Part shown: piece after piece, positions 1 through 10,609 of the stretch
Position numbering within the stretch: position 1 is the first letter of the stretch
Layout: the number at the start of each line of letters is the position of its first letter
Source of the DNA: Dipteris shenzhenensis
Lineage: Eukaryota > Polypodiophyta > Polypodiopsida > Gleicheniales
Reading direction: 5' to 3' (one strand)
Assembly: GCA_047967505.1 (NCBI GenBank)
Contig: CM106541.1
DNA length: 64,000 nt
The notes under the pieces: model-generated
Told to the model about the DNA's origin: nothing
Seen by the model: only the letters and a program-made list of their open reading frames with translations
The model's database searches: none
Position numbers and translations under genes: made by a program

Positions 1-1986
1 CATGCCACAAATTCATGAATTAACAAGAACATAGAACCATAAAGAAAGGAACCAATGAAAGAGAGCAATATAGCATGGGATCTAAGATGCCCTCTAGATG
101 GTGGGCTCTTACTTTCCAGCTAGATTATTTTTTAATTGTATATTCCAAAAAACAAAGAGCTTATTATGGTACATCAAAAAGCATCGTCCACAATGGATTT
201 CTCAACATAGCTCAAGCTCAAAATATTTAGATCTTAATATGCCCTCATCCAAAACTAATGAAATAGATTATCCCATGTCTTAACTTAGATTATTTTATAA
301 TATTGACCCATAGAATTTATCAACCATTCCTTGTTTATGAAACTCATCATATGTACTCAAGTCGCCCATTGTTTCAGACGTTAATAACATATTAATGAAT
401 CATCACACAATCCCAACGCCATTATGTTAGATGTTAACAATCTATTGATGAATCATCACACCAACTTATCCCAATAGTCTAATGTGGTAGTTGTGAACAA
501 TCTATTGATGAATCATCACACCAACTAAGCCCAACACAATTATACAAGCATTGAAATACACAATACATCCAATTGCAATAACACCAATCACACTCATGGC
601 ATTAGTATTAGCATGGAATCACCCACCATCTAGCCTGGAATCACACATATCCAATTATGTGTCACGAACTAACTATGCAAAGCATCCACTAGAATCCCTC
701 ATCTCATCCCGTATGCTCCTATGGAATACTATGCCATAGTCAGCATGACTATAATATAAAATAATCCCTAGGAGCTGATGTAAGAATATAAATTTGGTAA
801 CATCCCTTTTGCTTGGATTTCCCCTAACCTTAGCTATGTATTTGACTCTATGAGTCGGCGAATAGAGATGTGAAGACTCTCTTTGATATTCACCAAGTGC
901 CATCATTGAGATGTCAAAAAGTATCTTTAAGAGATCTTAAACGGTCTCATTAATCAAGGCATCATGAATGAGAGATTATTATTATTCTTATCTTGTACTA
1001 ATAAAATGTACTATAGTACATCAATTCAATGTTCATGTTAATTTAGAGAGGTTCAAGCATTTTAATTGGTGAATTCCTAAACATCTATACTATCGGATAA
1101 CCAATATGACATTAAGAAAAGTAACAAATACAATGCTTAATTCTTTTGTTCTTTTCTTACACCGTGAGAGTTATGTGAGAAGCAATAATTAGCCTATATT
1201 AATCTATAGCCTACAAAAAAATGTAGTGGCAGATCATCTTGAAAAAAAATTTCTCCAATCATTAACTTAATGCCTTGATAGCTAGTACTAGTTCAATATG
1301 TATTTTCTTTAGCTGCTAGAAAATATATAGAAGATATTATCTAGCATACCAACTATTTCTCATTATCCATAATGCAATATTGCAAAAAAATTATCAAATA
1401 TGAAAGCTATACTTCTAGCCAACATTTATATATCCCCTTCTTACTTATCAAGAATGTCATTATGTGATTTAGGTCAATCATCTATTTTTTATTTTCTTCA
1501 TCCTCTTAACAATAGAAACCCACTAGAATTGATATTTTGAAGTATGTCATATGTACCCAATGACAACAATCTCATCATTTGAAACAATCCAAGATGACCA
1601 TGTTGGCATCATCTAAGTAGGTACATGAAATATTTCCTTATCTTCCTTTGAGAACTCAAGGTATTTATTAATGTTTAAAGGAGAAGGATTTTAATGAAGT
1701 ATAATCTCAAACTAATTTTTAAATCAAGAGTGCTTGAATACTTATAGATTTCTAAAATTAAAATCCTCGAATAATTCATAGTCCTCTCATCTTTATCAAT
1801 CCTATAAATGCACATTTTCATGATTATTAAATCATTGATACTCTTAGCTCAACTAGATAAGCCAATATCCTCTATTCTTCTTTTTGTGATACTTTAATAT
1901 GATCTTTCAATCTTCCTTATAAATGCTAACCATTCAAATTAAATTATTCCCATTATTTGAATTCTCTTTCAATTTAGTAGATTCAA
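1..1986. other. AT-rich intergenic DNA, no gene seen
   Basis: No reading frame here resembles a known protein and no splice-compatible exon series was found. The only structure is the short tandem repeat at 380-536, listed separately. Confidence 0.6.
380..536. repeat. Three-unit tandem repeat of about 55-60 bp
   Basis: Three diverged units begin near 380, 433 and 493. Each carries a core close to TGATGAATCATCACACCAAC. Spacing is 53 and 60 bp. Confidence 0.8.
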
Positions 1987-2960
1987 CTTATCAAACTTGT
2001 ATACTAGTCACCTAAAATGAAAGAGAAATGTCAAGAATACTAGAAGTTGAAATACAATAAAGAGTCGAGACTATGAAAATTAAAATCTATACTATATTGC
2101 ATGGAAGAAATGCAATGAAATCCAAGACAAATCTCCTCATCCTTATGGGGCGCATTGAACTTACATCATGAAGAATAATGTACTGACATACAACGACACC
2201 TAGCCATAAAGTAGATGCCAAGTTTGAGAAAAACCCTAGAGTTCTTCAATCTGGATCCAAACAACATTTCTATTGTGGTACAATTCTTGCATATAGACTT
2301 GGATAAGTCAAGATGATGGTTATCTTTTCCACCAATTCTGTCATATAGACTTGAATAAGTCAAGATAATGATTATATTTTCCACCATTTTCTCTAGATAG
2401 AATGTTGAGGCCTTTTTCATTCCTAGCATCCCATTGAATAGTCATCTCTGGTGAATCCTTGGCATCTTTGTTCATTGCCTTCTTTTCAATGCCAGTGCCA
2501 ACAACTATAGGCTAGAGGCCCTTCTCCAAGAGATATAAATGTTCTTTGAGTTGCCATGCATCAAAATTGGGACATCCATTCATGCAAAGACTCCATATTT
2601 AGAGCTCTAATACCATATTCTGGATTAAACTTGTATACTAGTCACATTAAATGATAGAGAAATGTCAAGAATACTAAACTCTTAAATACAAGATAGAGTG
2701 AGTAGTATGAAATGTATACTATATTTCATGGAAGAAGTAAACTCATATACTAGTCACATTAAATGATAGAGAAATTTCAAGAATACTAAAAGCTTAAATA
2801 AAAGAAAGAGTTGGTAGTATGGAAACTAAAATCTATACTATATTACATGGAAGAATTGTAATGAAACCCAAGACAAATCTCCTCATCCATCTAAGGCTTG
2901 TTGGGGTTACATCATGGAGAACAATATAGAGACATACAATGACACTGATCCATAAAGTAG
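1987..2960 (-). mobile_element. TRIM-like non-autonomous LTR element (candidate)
   Basis: A segment of about 220 bp beginning near 1993 recurs in the same orientation at 2740-2960. A further copy of its first 113 bp lies at 2621-2739. Both contain the core TATACTAGTCAC and both end near a CATAAAGTAGATGC motif. Beside the right-hand copy, 2601-2614 on the minus strand reads TGGTATTAGAGCTC, one change from the initiator-Met tRNA primer-binding site used by plant copia elements. Two terminal repeats around roughly 400 bp of non-coding interior fit a terminal-repeat retrotransposon in miniature. Exact ends and target duplication were not resolved. Confidence 0.45.
2293..2390. repeat. Two-unit tandem repeat of about 50 bp
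   Basis: ATAGACTTGGATAAGTCAAG and ATAGACTTGAATAAGTCAAG head two similar units inside the interior of the TRIM-like element. Both run into a TTTTCCACCA motif. Confidence 0.7.
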
Positions 2961-4624
2961 ATGCTCGTGTAGAAGCAAGTAGCACCCAATATGATCATGG
3001 GAAGGAATCATGGGTAATAAAAAAAAGACAAAAAAGAAGATAACACCATAAATTGGGAGCATAATCCACCCATCACTCCACGTGATAGAGTTGGAGTTCT
3101 CTCTTAAAAGGACTTCATGCACAACTATGCAAACTACCACCTTGTAGACTAACTTACTAACCCGTATTCCATGCTAACTACTAAACATGTCTAAGGACCC
3201 TATCAAGCTTCGACCTTCTAACAAAATTAAGTCACCATTCCATTCTTTCTTGATTCTATATGGATACTTCTACAAGAGAAAGAAAACCTATGGCTAAAAG
3301 CGTGCAAACGTATAGTAGTTTTTGTTGTTTTATGCATGAAAAGTCAAGCATTAATCTACAAAGGGAATGGAAGTCTTATGAAGCACCAATTTTTTATTGT
3401 AAACAAAATATTCAAGACTAGAACATCTAAATTTTGGTAATCTTGAGCTTCTCTTTGAGCTTTCCAGCAATCCTAGAGCTCTCTCTAATCTTTCCTATCT
3501 AGACCTTGAGTTAGAAACCAAGGTCTCAGTCTTCATCTACCCCTAGAGCTCTCTTAGAAGTCTCTTGTAGCAAGTCTAGACACATGAGCGCAAAAGTATG
3601 GTCTCAGAGTTCAAAGCATTCTTCACTCCTTGCCATATCTTTAGGCTTTGTTGCAATCTCTTTGAGATTTCCCACAATCCTCGAGCTCTTTCCAAGCTTT
3701 CCCACAATCCTCAAGATCTCTCTAAGCTTTTCCATCTAGACACTCAAGCTTGAAATCAAGGGTCTCAGCCTTCCAACCTTTCTCTAGTCTCCAAACCTTT
3801 TAAACCACCATGCCAAAGACACCTCATGGTTCAAAAGCAAACTTTTTGACACTGCTGTAAGGCAAATTTTGTAGGTTTGCAACATACTTTCAAGATGTTC
3901 ATGGATTGATAATTAAAGGGGAGAATCTATGTTAATTGCACTTCACCAAGGAAGTATCGAATGGGGATTGGAAGCACAATTCAAGTGTCCCATGCCTCTT
4001 CCTTGCTAGAGGGTGAAGCAATAAGACATTAAGCCATAGTTTTTGGGGGACATGCTACGGATTCATTGGCTTGTCTACTAAGAGGATCCCAAAAATAAGA
4101 TAATTAGGATTTTTTTTGCTAAATCATTTATATTAGGGAGATTCAAGACCAACCCTCTATAGATTAATTGGGTTTATAAAGGAAGCTATGGATAAGGTAG
4201 AGAGCACAACAACTTGGAAGCAAAGATGGATAGGTGGGAAGAGAAAGAAAGGAAATAGCACATAGGTGGTTTGATGAGCATGGATAGGGGGACTCAAAGC
4301 CAATATTCTAGGGAGAAATCTCGATGGGTTCCTAGTACTAGGAAGGAGGACATGTAGACTCTTGACAAAATGATTGTAATGGTTGGAGAAAGGTAGCTAG
4401 GGAAGAGGATTGATGTGACACAAGCCTCATAGTCTGTGAATAAGTCAATTCAAGCACAACACCATGGGAAAGGCTTGTCAAAGAAAGTATCAAAAATATC
4501 TTAGATACAAGAAGCCATCCTATAGCTATAAAAATTAGGGGCAACTACTGATGACTTTATGTCAAAGGTGCATTCGTTATTCTCTTCCATTGACATGGCA
4601 GAACTTATGAAGAAGGTGGATGAT
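2961..4624. other. Intergenic DNA with a degenerate dispersed repeat
   Basis: No gene was recognised. Two similar stretches at about 3455-3550 and 3658-3780 share CAATCCTNGAGCTCT-like, CTAAGCTTT-like and AAGGTCTCAG-like words. They look like an old direct duplication. Confidence 0.5.
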
Positions 4625-4935
4625 GTCTTTTAAATAATTCTAGTCTACTCATGTGGTTTATAATATGATTAGGATTTATAGCTCAAAGTACACTTCCCTA
4701 CCTTTACAACATACTATTTTGTGATATATAGCACGGTTATAAGTTTTTGCATATATACAATTCTTTGATGCCAAGATACATTAAAGTTTGTCTTTTAAAT
4801 CATTCTAGTCTAATCATGTGTTTTGTAATATGCTTGGTATTTATAGCTCAAAGTACAGTGTAGTGCCTTTATAGCATACTATCTTGTGATATGTAGCATT
4901 GGTATAAGTTTTTGCCTATATGCAATTCTTTGTTT
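4625..4935. repeat. Two-copy tandem duplication, unit about 165 bp
   Basis: GTCTTTTAAAT starts copies at 4625 and 4790. Both run through TTTATAGCTCAAAGTACA and end near CAATTCTTTG. Scattered substitutions show that the duplication is old. Confidence 0.8.
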
Positions 4936-5084
4936 TGGGCATATCACAATGCAAGTTTTTGATCCATTTAAGGGCAGGGATGCGAGTATTGAAATACATC
5001 AAAGACACACTTGATTATGGCATCACCTATACCAAGGGCAATATCTTGACCGGATTCTGTGACTCGGTTTTGGGCATATCACAA
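4933..5084 (+). mobile_element. Copia RNase H fragment between 17-bp direct repeats
   Basis: The plus strand at about 4980-5067 encodes a peptide containing RVLKYIKDTLDYGI and LTGFCDS. These correspond to the start of the Ty1/copia RNase H region, where the family has RVLRYLKGT..Y and a GYxDSDWAG-type motif. The fragment lies between two copies of TTTTGGGCATATCACAA at 4933-4949 and 5068-5084. It is too short to be functional and ends where an oppositely oriented copia reverse transcriptase begins, so the locus has been rearranged. Confidence 0.7.
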
Positions 5085-5085
5085 A

Positions 5086-5878
5086 ACGTGGTGGTTGTTA
5101 CATGTATACCTCCTCCTTAAGATCCCCATTCAGAAAGGTGGATTTTACATCCATCTGAAACATGGGCTGAAACACGGGCCAACTTTCCTGGGCAGCTAAA
5201 GCCAAAACACTACGAATTGTGGTTAGTCGAGCTGTGGGAGCAAAAGTATCCTAATAAACAAAACCATGTACCTGTGCAAATCCTTTTGCCACGAGCCGAG
5301 CCTTGTACTTATCCAACGTGCCGTCGGACTTGTACTTAGTCTTGTACACCCACTTGGTGCCGATTACCTTGCGTTTTGGTAGACGGTCCACAAGGTCCCA
5401 AGTGTTGTTCTTCATTATGGAGCCATACTCCGAATGCATAGCCTCCATCCACCTATCATCACCCTGTGCCTCTTCAAGACACTTGGATTCATCAGCATGG
5501 ATCACTTCTGTCATCAAAGCATAGTTGACCAAGTGTTCTTGCACTCTTCTTTACTCCTCTAATCTCTTAGATCGGTGGTGTTTGGATGGTTCCTCCTCAA
5601 TGCCTGGAGATTCTTTGCTGTCCAAAAGCTACTTTACCCACTTCGGGAATGGCTTTTGTAGTTGTGGTTTTGCAGGCTCTTCTTCATCTTCTTTATCTTG
5701 AATCCTCCCAAGCACCATTGGGGGAGTTCGGTCTACTGTTGGTGGTAGTACTGGATGGATATCCTGGTCCTGGTTGTCTGGGAAGGAAGCATCCTCCTCT
5801 AATTGCTGCGGCTGTTCTGAGAAGACCACATCGCGACTTACTATTACCTTCTTGGTAACATCGATTCAGCTATACCCC
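5086..5878 (-). pseudogene. Copia integrase tail and reverse transcriptase N-terminus, broken
   Basis: Read on the minus strand from about 5878, the fragment starts with the end of the integrase region (VTKKVIVSRDVVFSEQ). It passes through an acidic linker and then the copia RT N-terminus with NNTWDLV, GTKWVYKTKYKSDG, KARLVAKGFAQ and QMDVKSTFLNGDL. In-frame stops occur just after the KGFAQ segment (about 5250) and after EEVYM (about 5090). The catalytic YVDD segment is absent. It is a 5'- and 3'-truncated dead copy, and the adjacent RNase H piece lies on the opposite strand. Confidence 0.85.
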
Positions 5879-5884
5879 TGAAGA

Positions 5885-6420
5885 AACAAGAAAACTCGAG
5901 CTCCTGCTCCTGCTCCTGCGAGCTTCCCTTCCTCCCCCGCCGTACCTCTACCTCCCCCTCCGCCTCGTTACTCCTTCCGCTATCCCGCCCCGCTACCCCC
6001 GCTATCCCGCCCCGCTACCCCCTCCGCTTACCCCCGCCCTGCTACCCTCGCCCTGCTACCCCCGCTATCCCGCCCCGCTACCCCCGCTATCCCGCCCCGC
6101 TATCTCGCCCCGCTATCCCGCCCCGCTATCTCGCCCCGCTACCCCGCCCCGCTACCCCCTCCGCTCACCCCCGCCCCGCTACCCCCCTCCGCCCCAGCCC
6201 GCTACCCCCCGCCCCGCTACGTCCGCCCCGCTACGCCCTACTGCCCTAGCCCGCTACCCCCCCCGCCCCCCCCCCCCCCGGTTCACTCGCCCCACCCCGC
6301 CCCCTCCGCCTCTCCATTCCCCCCCACCCCCCATCCGCCACTTCGTGCGCCACCTCCGTTCCCGCCACACCCAGGCTCCACCCTCCCGCTTCTACCCTCC
6401 CCCCCCCCCCCCCCCCCCCC
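5885..6420. repeat. C-rich minisatellite with long poly-C runs
   Basis: About 535 bp are built from variants of CGCCCCGCTATCC and CCCGCTACCC in irregular order. Runs of C lie at about 6257-6279 (one G interruption) and 6399-6420 (22 C). Strand asymmetry is extreme: almost no G except in CCCGC. No coding role is apparent. Confidence 0.9.
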
Positions 6421-6475
6421 GTTTTTGGGTGACAGCCTCTTCCTCATCGGAAGCCTCGCAGTTTGTCTTGGCGGT

Positions 6476-7075
6476 ATGGCGGCTCCCTGCCTAGAACCGG
6501 AGGCCCAGACGGTCCCTCCCTCTCCAGATGCCTACCGCGTCATCCTGACTGAGCAGCAGTCTTCTCGGGTTTAGGAGGTGGCCAATGACTTTGCTCTTAC
6601 ATCAGTCTACGGCAGAGTCATTGGACATTCCCCCTCCAGATCAGCCATCAAGGAGGACTGGCTCCAGTCCACTCTCATGTTAGAGGACGGCCATATTGTG
6701 GAGGTGGCCCTTATGGGAAGGGGCATCTTCTGGCTTAAACTGTCGAGTGCGAAAGCTGCGAGCAACCTGATTGCTGGCTCCCCCATGTCAGTGGACGGAA
6801 AGATTATCATGATAGTCCCGTGGTACCGTGGATTCAGCGCAGCAGATTTTGATGCCCGGTTCCGTATACCTCGCCATCCAGTGACGCTGGTTTTTCCTGG
6901 TCTTGCTGCGGCCAATTGTTAGGGACCTTGGTTCCCACTTCGGCTGGGTTATGCACGATACCTTCGCCGATGCGGTGACTACGGCAGGAGCCCCCCGAGT
7001 CCGTGTGGCTGTGGCGGATCCTGCGACTCTCCCGGCAGTGATCGAGATCGTGCATGTCACGAAGAGTTGGTGAGA
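6476..7075 (+). pseudogene. LINE ORF1-like (DUF4283-type) pseudogene
   Basis: An ATG at 6476 opens a frame that hits TAG at about 6572, then continues in the same frame to 6922 with GRGIFWLKLSSAKAA and IIMIVPWYRGFSAADFD. That pattern of a hydrophobic strand, then a PW..GF.. motif, is typical of the DUF4283 domain of plant LINE ORF1 and related gag-like proteins. A frameshift near 6900 moves the continuation (IVRDLGSHFGWVMHDTF, then VEIVHV-like text) to another frame up to about 7070. No zinc knuckle was found before the tandem array starts. One stop and one frameshift mark it as dead. Confidence 0.65.
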
Positions 7076-7163
7076 TGCCAGTGACTCGACAAGACCGCCT
7101 ATAATAAAAAACCCCACTGAAGTGGACCTTATTAATGAAAAAATAAAAAATACACACACCTCC

Positions 7164-7207
<44 letters not shown>

Positions 7208-7918
7208 AACATCTCTCTATAAAACAAAACATATATAAATAATCTATAGATGTCTTTGAAGTGGAGTAAACATGGTGGTAGCCACTTGATATTGGCTCCT
7301 CTATATGTGACTAATACTAGCTCAATATTGTATGTGATAAGCTCTCTCTAAAACAAAACATATATAAACAAGAGATGCCAGTGACTCGACAAGACCGCCT
7401 ACAATAAAAAACCCCACTGAAGTGGACCTTATTAATGAAAAAATAAAAAATACACACACCTCCAACTCTCTCTCTCTCTGTCTCTCTCTCTCTCTCTCTT
7501 CAACATCTCTCTATAAAACAAAACATATATAAATAATCTATAGATGTCTTTGAAGTGGAGTAAACATGGTGGTAGCCACTTGATATTGGCTCCTCTATAT
7601 GTGACTAATACTAGCTCAATATTGTATGTGACTAAGCTCTCTCTAAAACAAAACATATATAAACAAGAGGCACACGTGCCTAGAGCACTCCCCTCTAAAA
7701 AATGTGTGTGTGTGTGTGTGAGACTTGTGTAAGAAAACCTTATTAATGAAAAAAATAAGAAACTAAATAGCACCAACCTGATGTGTAGGTGGTGTAGGGG
7801 ATGTACTCGCGTCACAGAGAGTTGGTGAGATGCTAGTGACTCGACAAGACCGCCTACAATAAAAAACCCCACTGAAGTGACCCTTGTTAATGAAAAAATA
7901 AAAAACACACACACCTCC

Positions 7919-7953
<35 letters not shown>

Positions 7954-7959
<6 letters not shown>

Positions 7960-9305
7960 CCACTCACTGAGGATTGCCCTTCGCCAGCTTAGAGTCTCTT
8001 CGCATCAGCTCGAGATAGAGGCTGGTAGGATGCGACGCATGGAGGATGGACGGCGACCAGGCCGAGAGACCAAGATCTGCCCTTGTTGCACCATGGGAGA
8101 GGTGGAGTCAGAGGAGCACTTCATTTGCAGATGCCCGCTATATTATGAGCTCAGAGGTAGATTCCACTGTCTCTTCACGGATGGTTTTGGACCTCTCTCA
8201 CGAGTGATGGACTACGAGGATCAGCATTGCCTAGCTCTTTATGTCAGGGAGGCCACTATGCTTCGAAGAGACTACCTCAGAGACCATCAGCACAGACCGG
8301 AGCGTGATAGAGCCCAGCCTGATAGAGCTCAGGCACACGCTATACCAGAGGACAGAGACCAGGAGGAGCACGAGGAGGTCAGAGCTCACACAGGACATAT
8401 GCCTCCACCCTGTGGATGTACATATGAGATGGTTTGTAGACGCCGCAAGATCTTGTTACATAGGGGATGTACTCGCCGCTTCATCTCCAGACGATCCAGG
8501 ATGATGGCAGCTTTTCGGAGGAGACTTACTCATGGAGATCTCGCCCCACCAGCCGCTCACCTCACCTTTGCTCAGATTTGTACTCTCATAGTAGGAGATG
8601 CCTCCACATGTACATATGAGATGGTTTGTAGATGCCGCAGGATCTTGTTACATAGGGGACGTACTCGCCGCTTCATCTCCAGACGATCCAGGATGATGGC
8701 AGCTTTTCGGAGGAGACTTACTCATGGAGATCTCGCCCCACCAGCCGCTCACCTCACCTTTGCTCAGATTTGTACTCTCATAGCAGGAGATGCCTCCACC
8801 CTGTGGATGTACATATGAGATGGTTTGTAGATGCCGCAGGATCTTGTTACATAGGGGACGTACTCGCCGCTTCATCTCCAGACAATCCAGGATGATGGCA
8901 GCTTTTCGGAGGAGACTTACTCATGGAGATCTCGCCCCACCAGCCGCTCACCTCACCTTTGCTCAGATTTGTACTCTCATAGCAGGAGGCAGAGTTGATG
9001 GACAGGATTTCCAGTATTATTTTGGTTCTCAGACTCCGTGACACCTGGACTTGTATCTTTGCATTGGCATATTGTACTCATCCCCCCATTTTGCACCCAG
9101 GGGCGGTTTCCTTGCATCTAGTTTACTTTGTATTTAGGCTCAGATTTGACATTATGTACTTTCACTTGCATTGTATTGCGTAGCACTTAGATGATATTCG
9201 ACGATGCCTCTTCTTTGTGGCACGTTGATTTTGTGCTATCTTGTATGCAGAGTTCTTGATGTCCCATGGGCCCATTTTGGCCTTTAGTGGACAATAATAC
9301 ACTTT
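7954..9305 (+). mobile_element. 5'-truncated LINE: ORF2 C-terminus and 3' UTR
   Basis: After the CT tract the plus strand reads a peptide with RQLRVSSHQLEIEAGR and then ICPCC..EVESEEHFICRC. This is the C-x2-C...H-x4-C zinc motif found at the C-terminus of LINE reverse transcriptases (zf-RVT type). The same motif occurs in the minus-strand LINE at 34.3 kb. The natural C-terminus appears to be QDFQYYFGSQTP with a stop at 9039-9041, followed by an untranslated tail. No poly(A) tail is visible. The RT and endonuclease domains are missing, as expected of 5' truncation during target-primed reverse transcription. Confidence 0.8.
8397..8990 (+). repeat. Triplication inside the LINE ORF2 C-terminus
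   Basis: Three near-identical units are anchored at GTACATATGAG, positions 8418, 8610 and 8809. The first spacing, 192 bp, is exactly 64 codons and keeps the frame. The second, 199 bp, shifts it, so the first long frame stops at 8816-8818. Each unit encodes FISRRSRMMAAFRRRLTHGD followed by LAPPAAHLTFAQICTLI, a basic helical segment. Confidence 0.9.
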
Positions 9306-10059
9306 CTTTCTTTCTCTCTTCAACATCTCTCTATAAAACAAAACATATATAAATAATCTATAGATGTCTTTGAAGTGGAGTAAACATGGTGGTAGCCACT
9401 TGATATTGGCTCCTCTGTATGTGACTAATACTGGCTTAATATTGTATGTGACTAAGCTCTCTCTAAAACAAAACATGTATATACAAGAGGCACATGTGCC
9501 TAGAGCACTGCCCCCAACCCTCCAAAAAATGTGTGTGTGTGTGCGTGAGACTTGTGTAAGAAAACCTTATTAATGAAAAAAAAAAGAAACTAAACATCAC
9601 CAACTTGATGTATAGGTGGGGTAGGGGATGTACTCACGTCACGGAGAGTTGGTGAGATGCTAGTGATTCGACAAGACCACGTACAATAAAAAACCCCACT
9701 AAAGTGAACCTTATTAATGAAAAAATAAAAATAACACACACCTCCAACTCTCTCTCTCTCTCTCTCTCTCCAACACCTCTCTATAAAACAAAACATATAT
9801 AAATAATCGATAGATATCTTTGAAGTGGAGTAAACATGGTGGTAGCCACTTGATATTGGCTCCTCTATATGTGACTAATGCTGGCTCAATATTGTATGTG
9901 ACTAAAACAAAACACATATTAACAAGAGGCACACGTGCTAGAGCACTGCCCTCAAGTGGCTGAGTACTAAGCTGATGTTGTTCCCCTTTCAAAGGGCTTC
10001 CAAAATAGCAACTTTCTAGTAGCCCATAACAAGCAGTAATAAAAATCTATATGTATGTA

Positions 10060-10391
10060 GCCAATACTTGCTCAAATTGAAAATTGGGATCCACAGCACC
10101 AATCGCAGCTAGAGCTTGACTGTCTTCACAACACTGCTCCAACCTGCATTGATTCTCTTCATCATCACCGCTGGGTTCTTGAATGAAGACCTAAATAAAA
10201 TTTTCAAGCAAGGAAACTCTCATTCTCCCCGAGGAAATAGTGACATGTATCGTGGCTTCAATAATCACTCGCGCCAATACTTGCTCAAATTGAAAATTGG
10301 GATCCACAGCACCAATCGCAGCTAGAGCTTGACTGTCTTCACAACACTGCTCCAACTTGCATTGATTCTCTTCATCATCACCGCTGGGTTC
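10060..10391. repeat. 213-bp host tandem duplication, second copy split by the copia element
   Basis: Copy 1 is 10060-10272 and copy 2 starts at 10273. Copy 2 is interrupted at 10391 by the LTR element and resumes at 16490. Copy 1 therefore preserves the empty target site around 10174. A few substitutions between the copies (for example CTAAAT versus CTGAAT) show that duplication preceded insertion. On the minus strand both copies read an open stretch containing SGDDEENQC and AIGAVDPNFQFEQVLA, of no recognised family. Confidence 0.9.
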
Positions 10392-10594
10392 TGTTGGGGG
10401 TAAAGGCACATTGCCAACCCTTAATTAAAGAATTAAAGATAGGACACCTATGACTGTCTTAAGACAGTCACAGGGTAAACCTAATCCTAATAAAAACATA
10501 AGTGAGTTTGTGGTGTGGCTCACTATCACTTCACACCCGCACTAGAGTGTCACTCTCTTACTCTCTCTCCCTTCCTCTTCTCTTCCCCCTCTCA
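10392..10594 (+). repeat. 5' LTR (203 bp)
   Basis: It begins TGTTGGGGGTAAAGG and ends TTCCCCCTCTCA. It contains the perfect 20-bp palindrome TGACTGTCTTAAGACAGTCA near 10450-10469, inside a 33-bp segment missing from the 3' LTR. A TATA-like AATAAAAACATAAG lies near 10489-10502. The segment from there to about 10594 probably contains the transcription start. Confidence 0.95.
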
Positions 10595-10596
10595 AC

Positions 10597-10609
10597 TGGT
10601 ATCAGAGCC
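10597..10609 (+). promoter_or_regulatory. Copia primer-binding site
   Basis: TGGTATCAGAGCC lies two bases after the LTR. It is complementary to the 3' region of initiator-methionine tRNA, the usual copia primer. Confidence 0.95.

Larger units (their letters stand above)
7074..9955. repeat. Four-copy tandem array, unit up to 455 bp, containing CT microsatellites
   Basis: Copies start at GAGATGC near 7074, 7372, 7827 and 9654. Each runs through GACTCGACAAGACC, a CCCCACTGAAGTG block, a (CT)n tract, and the block GGTGGTAGCCACTTGATATT. Copy 1 lacks its last 150 bp. Copy 3 is split by a 1.35-kb LINE fragment in its (CT)n tract. Copy 4 diverges near 9955. The start of the unit continues the reading frame of the LINE ORF1 remnant just upstream, so the unit may have begun as LINE DNA (inference). 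Confidence 0.85.

Noticed and set aside
7074-9955. Regular repeats considered as a CRISPR array or telomeric or centromeric satellite
   Set aside because: The unit is long and irregular, with internal microsatellites and a LINE insertion; a plant nuclear repeat explains it.
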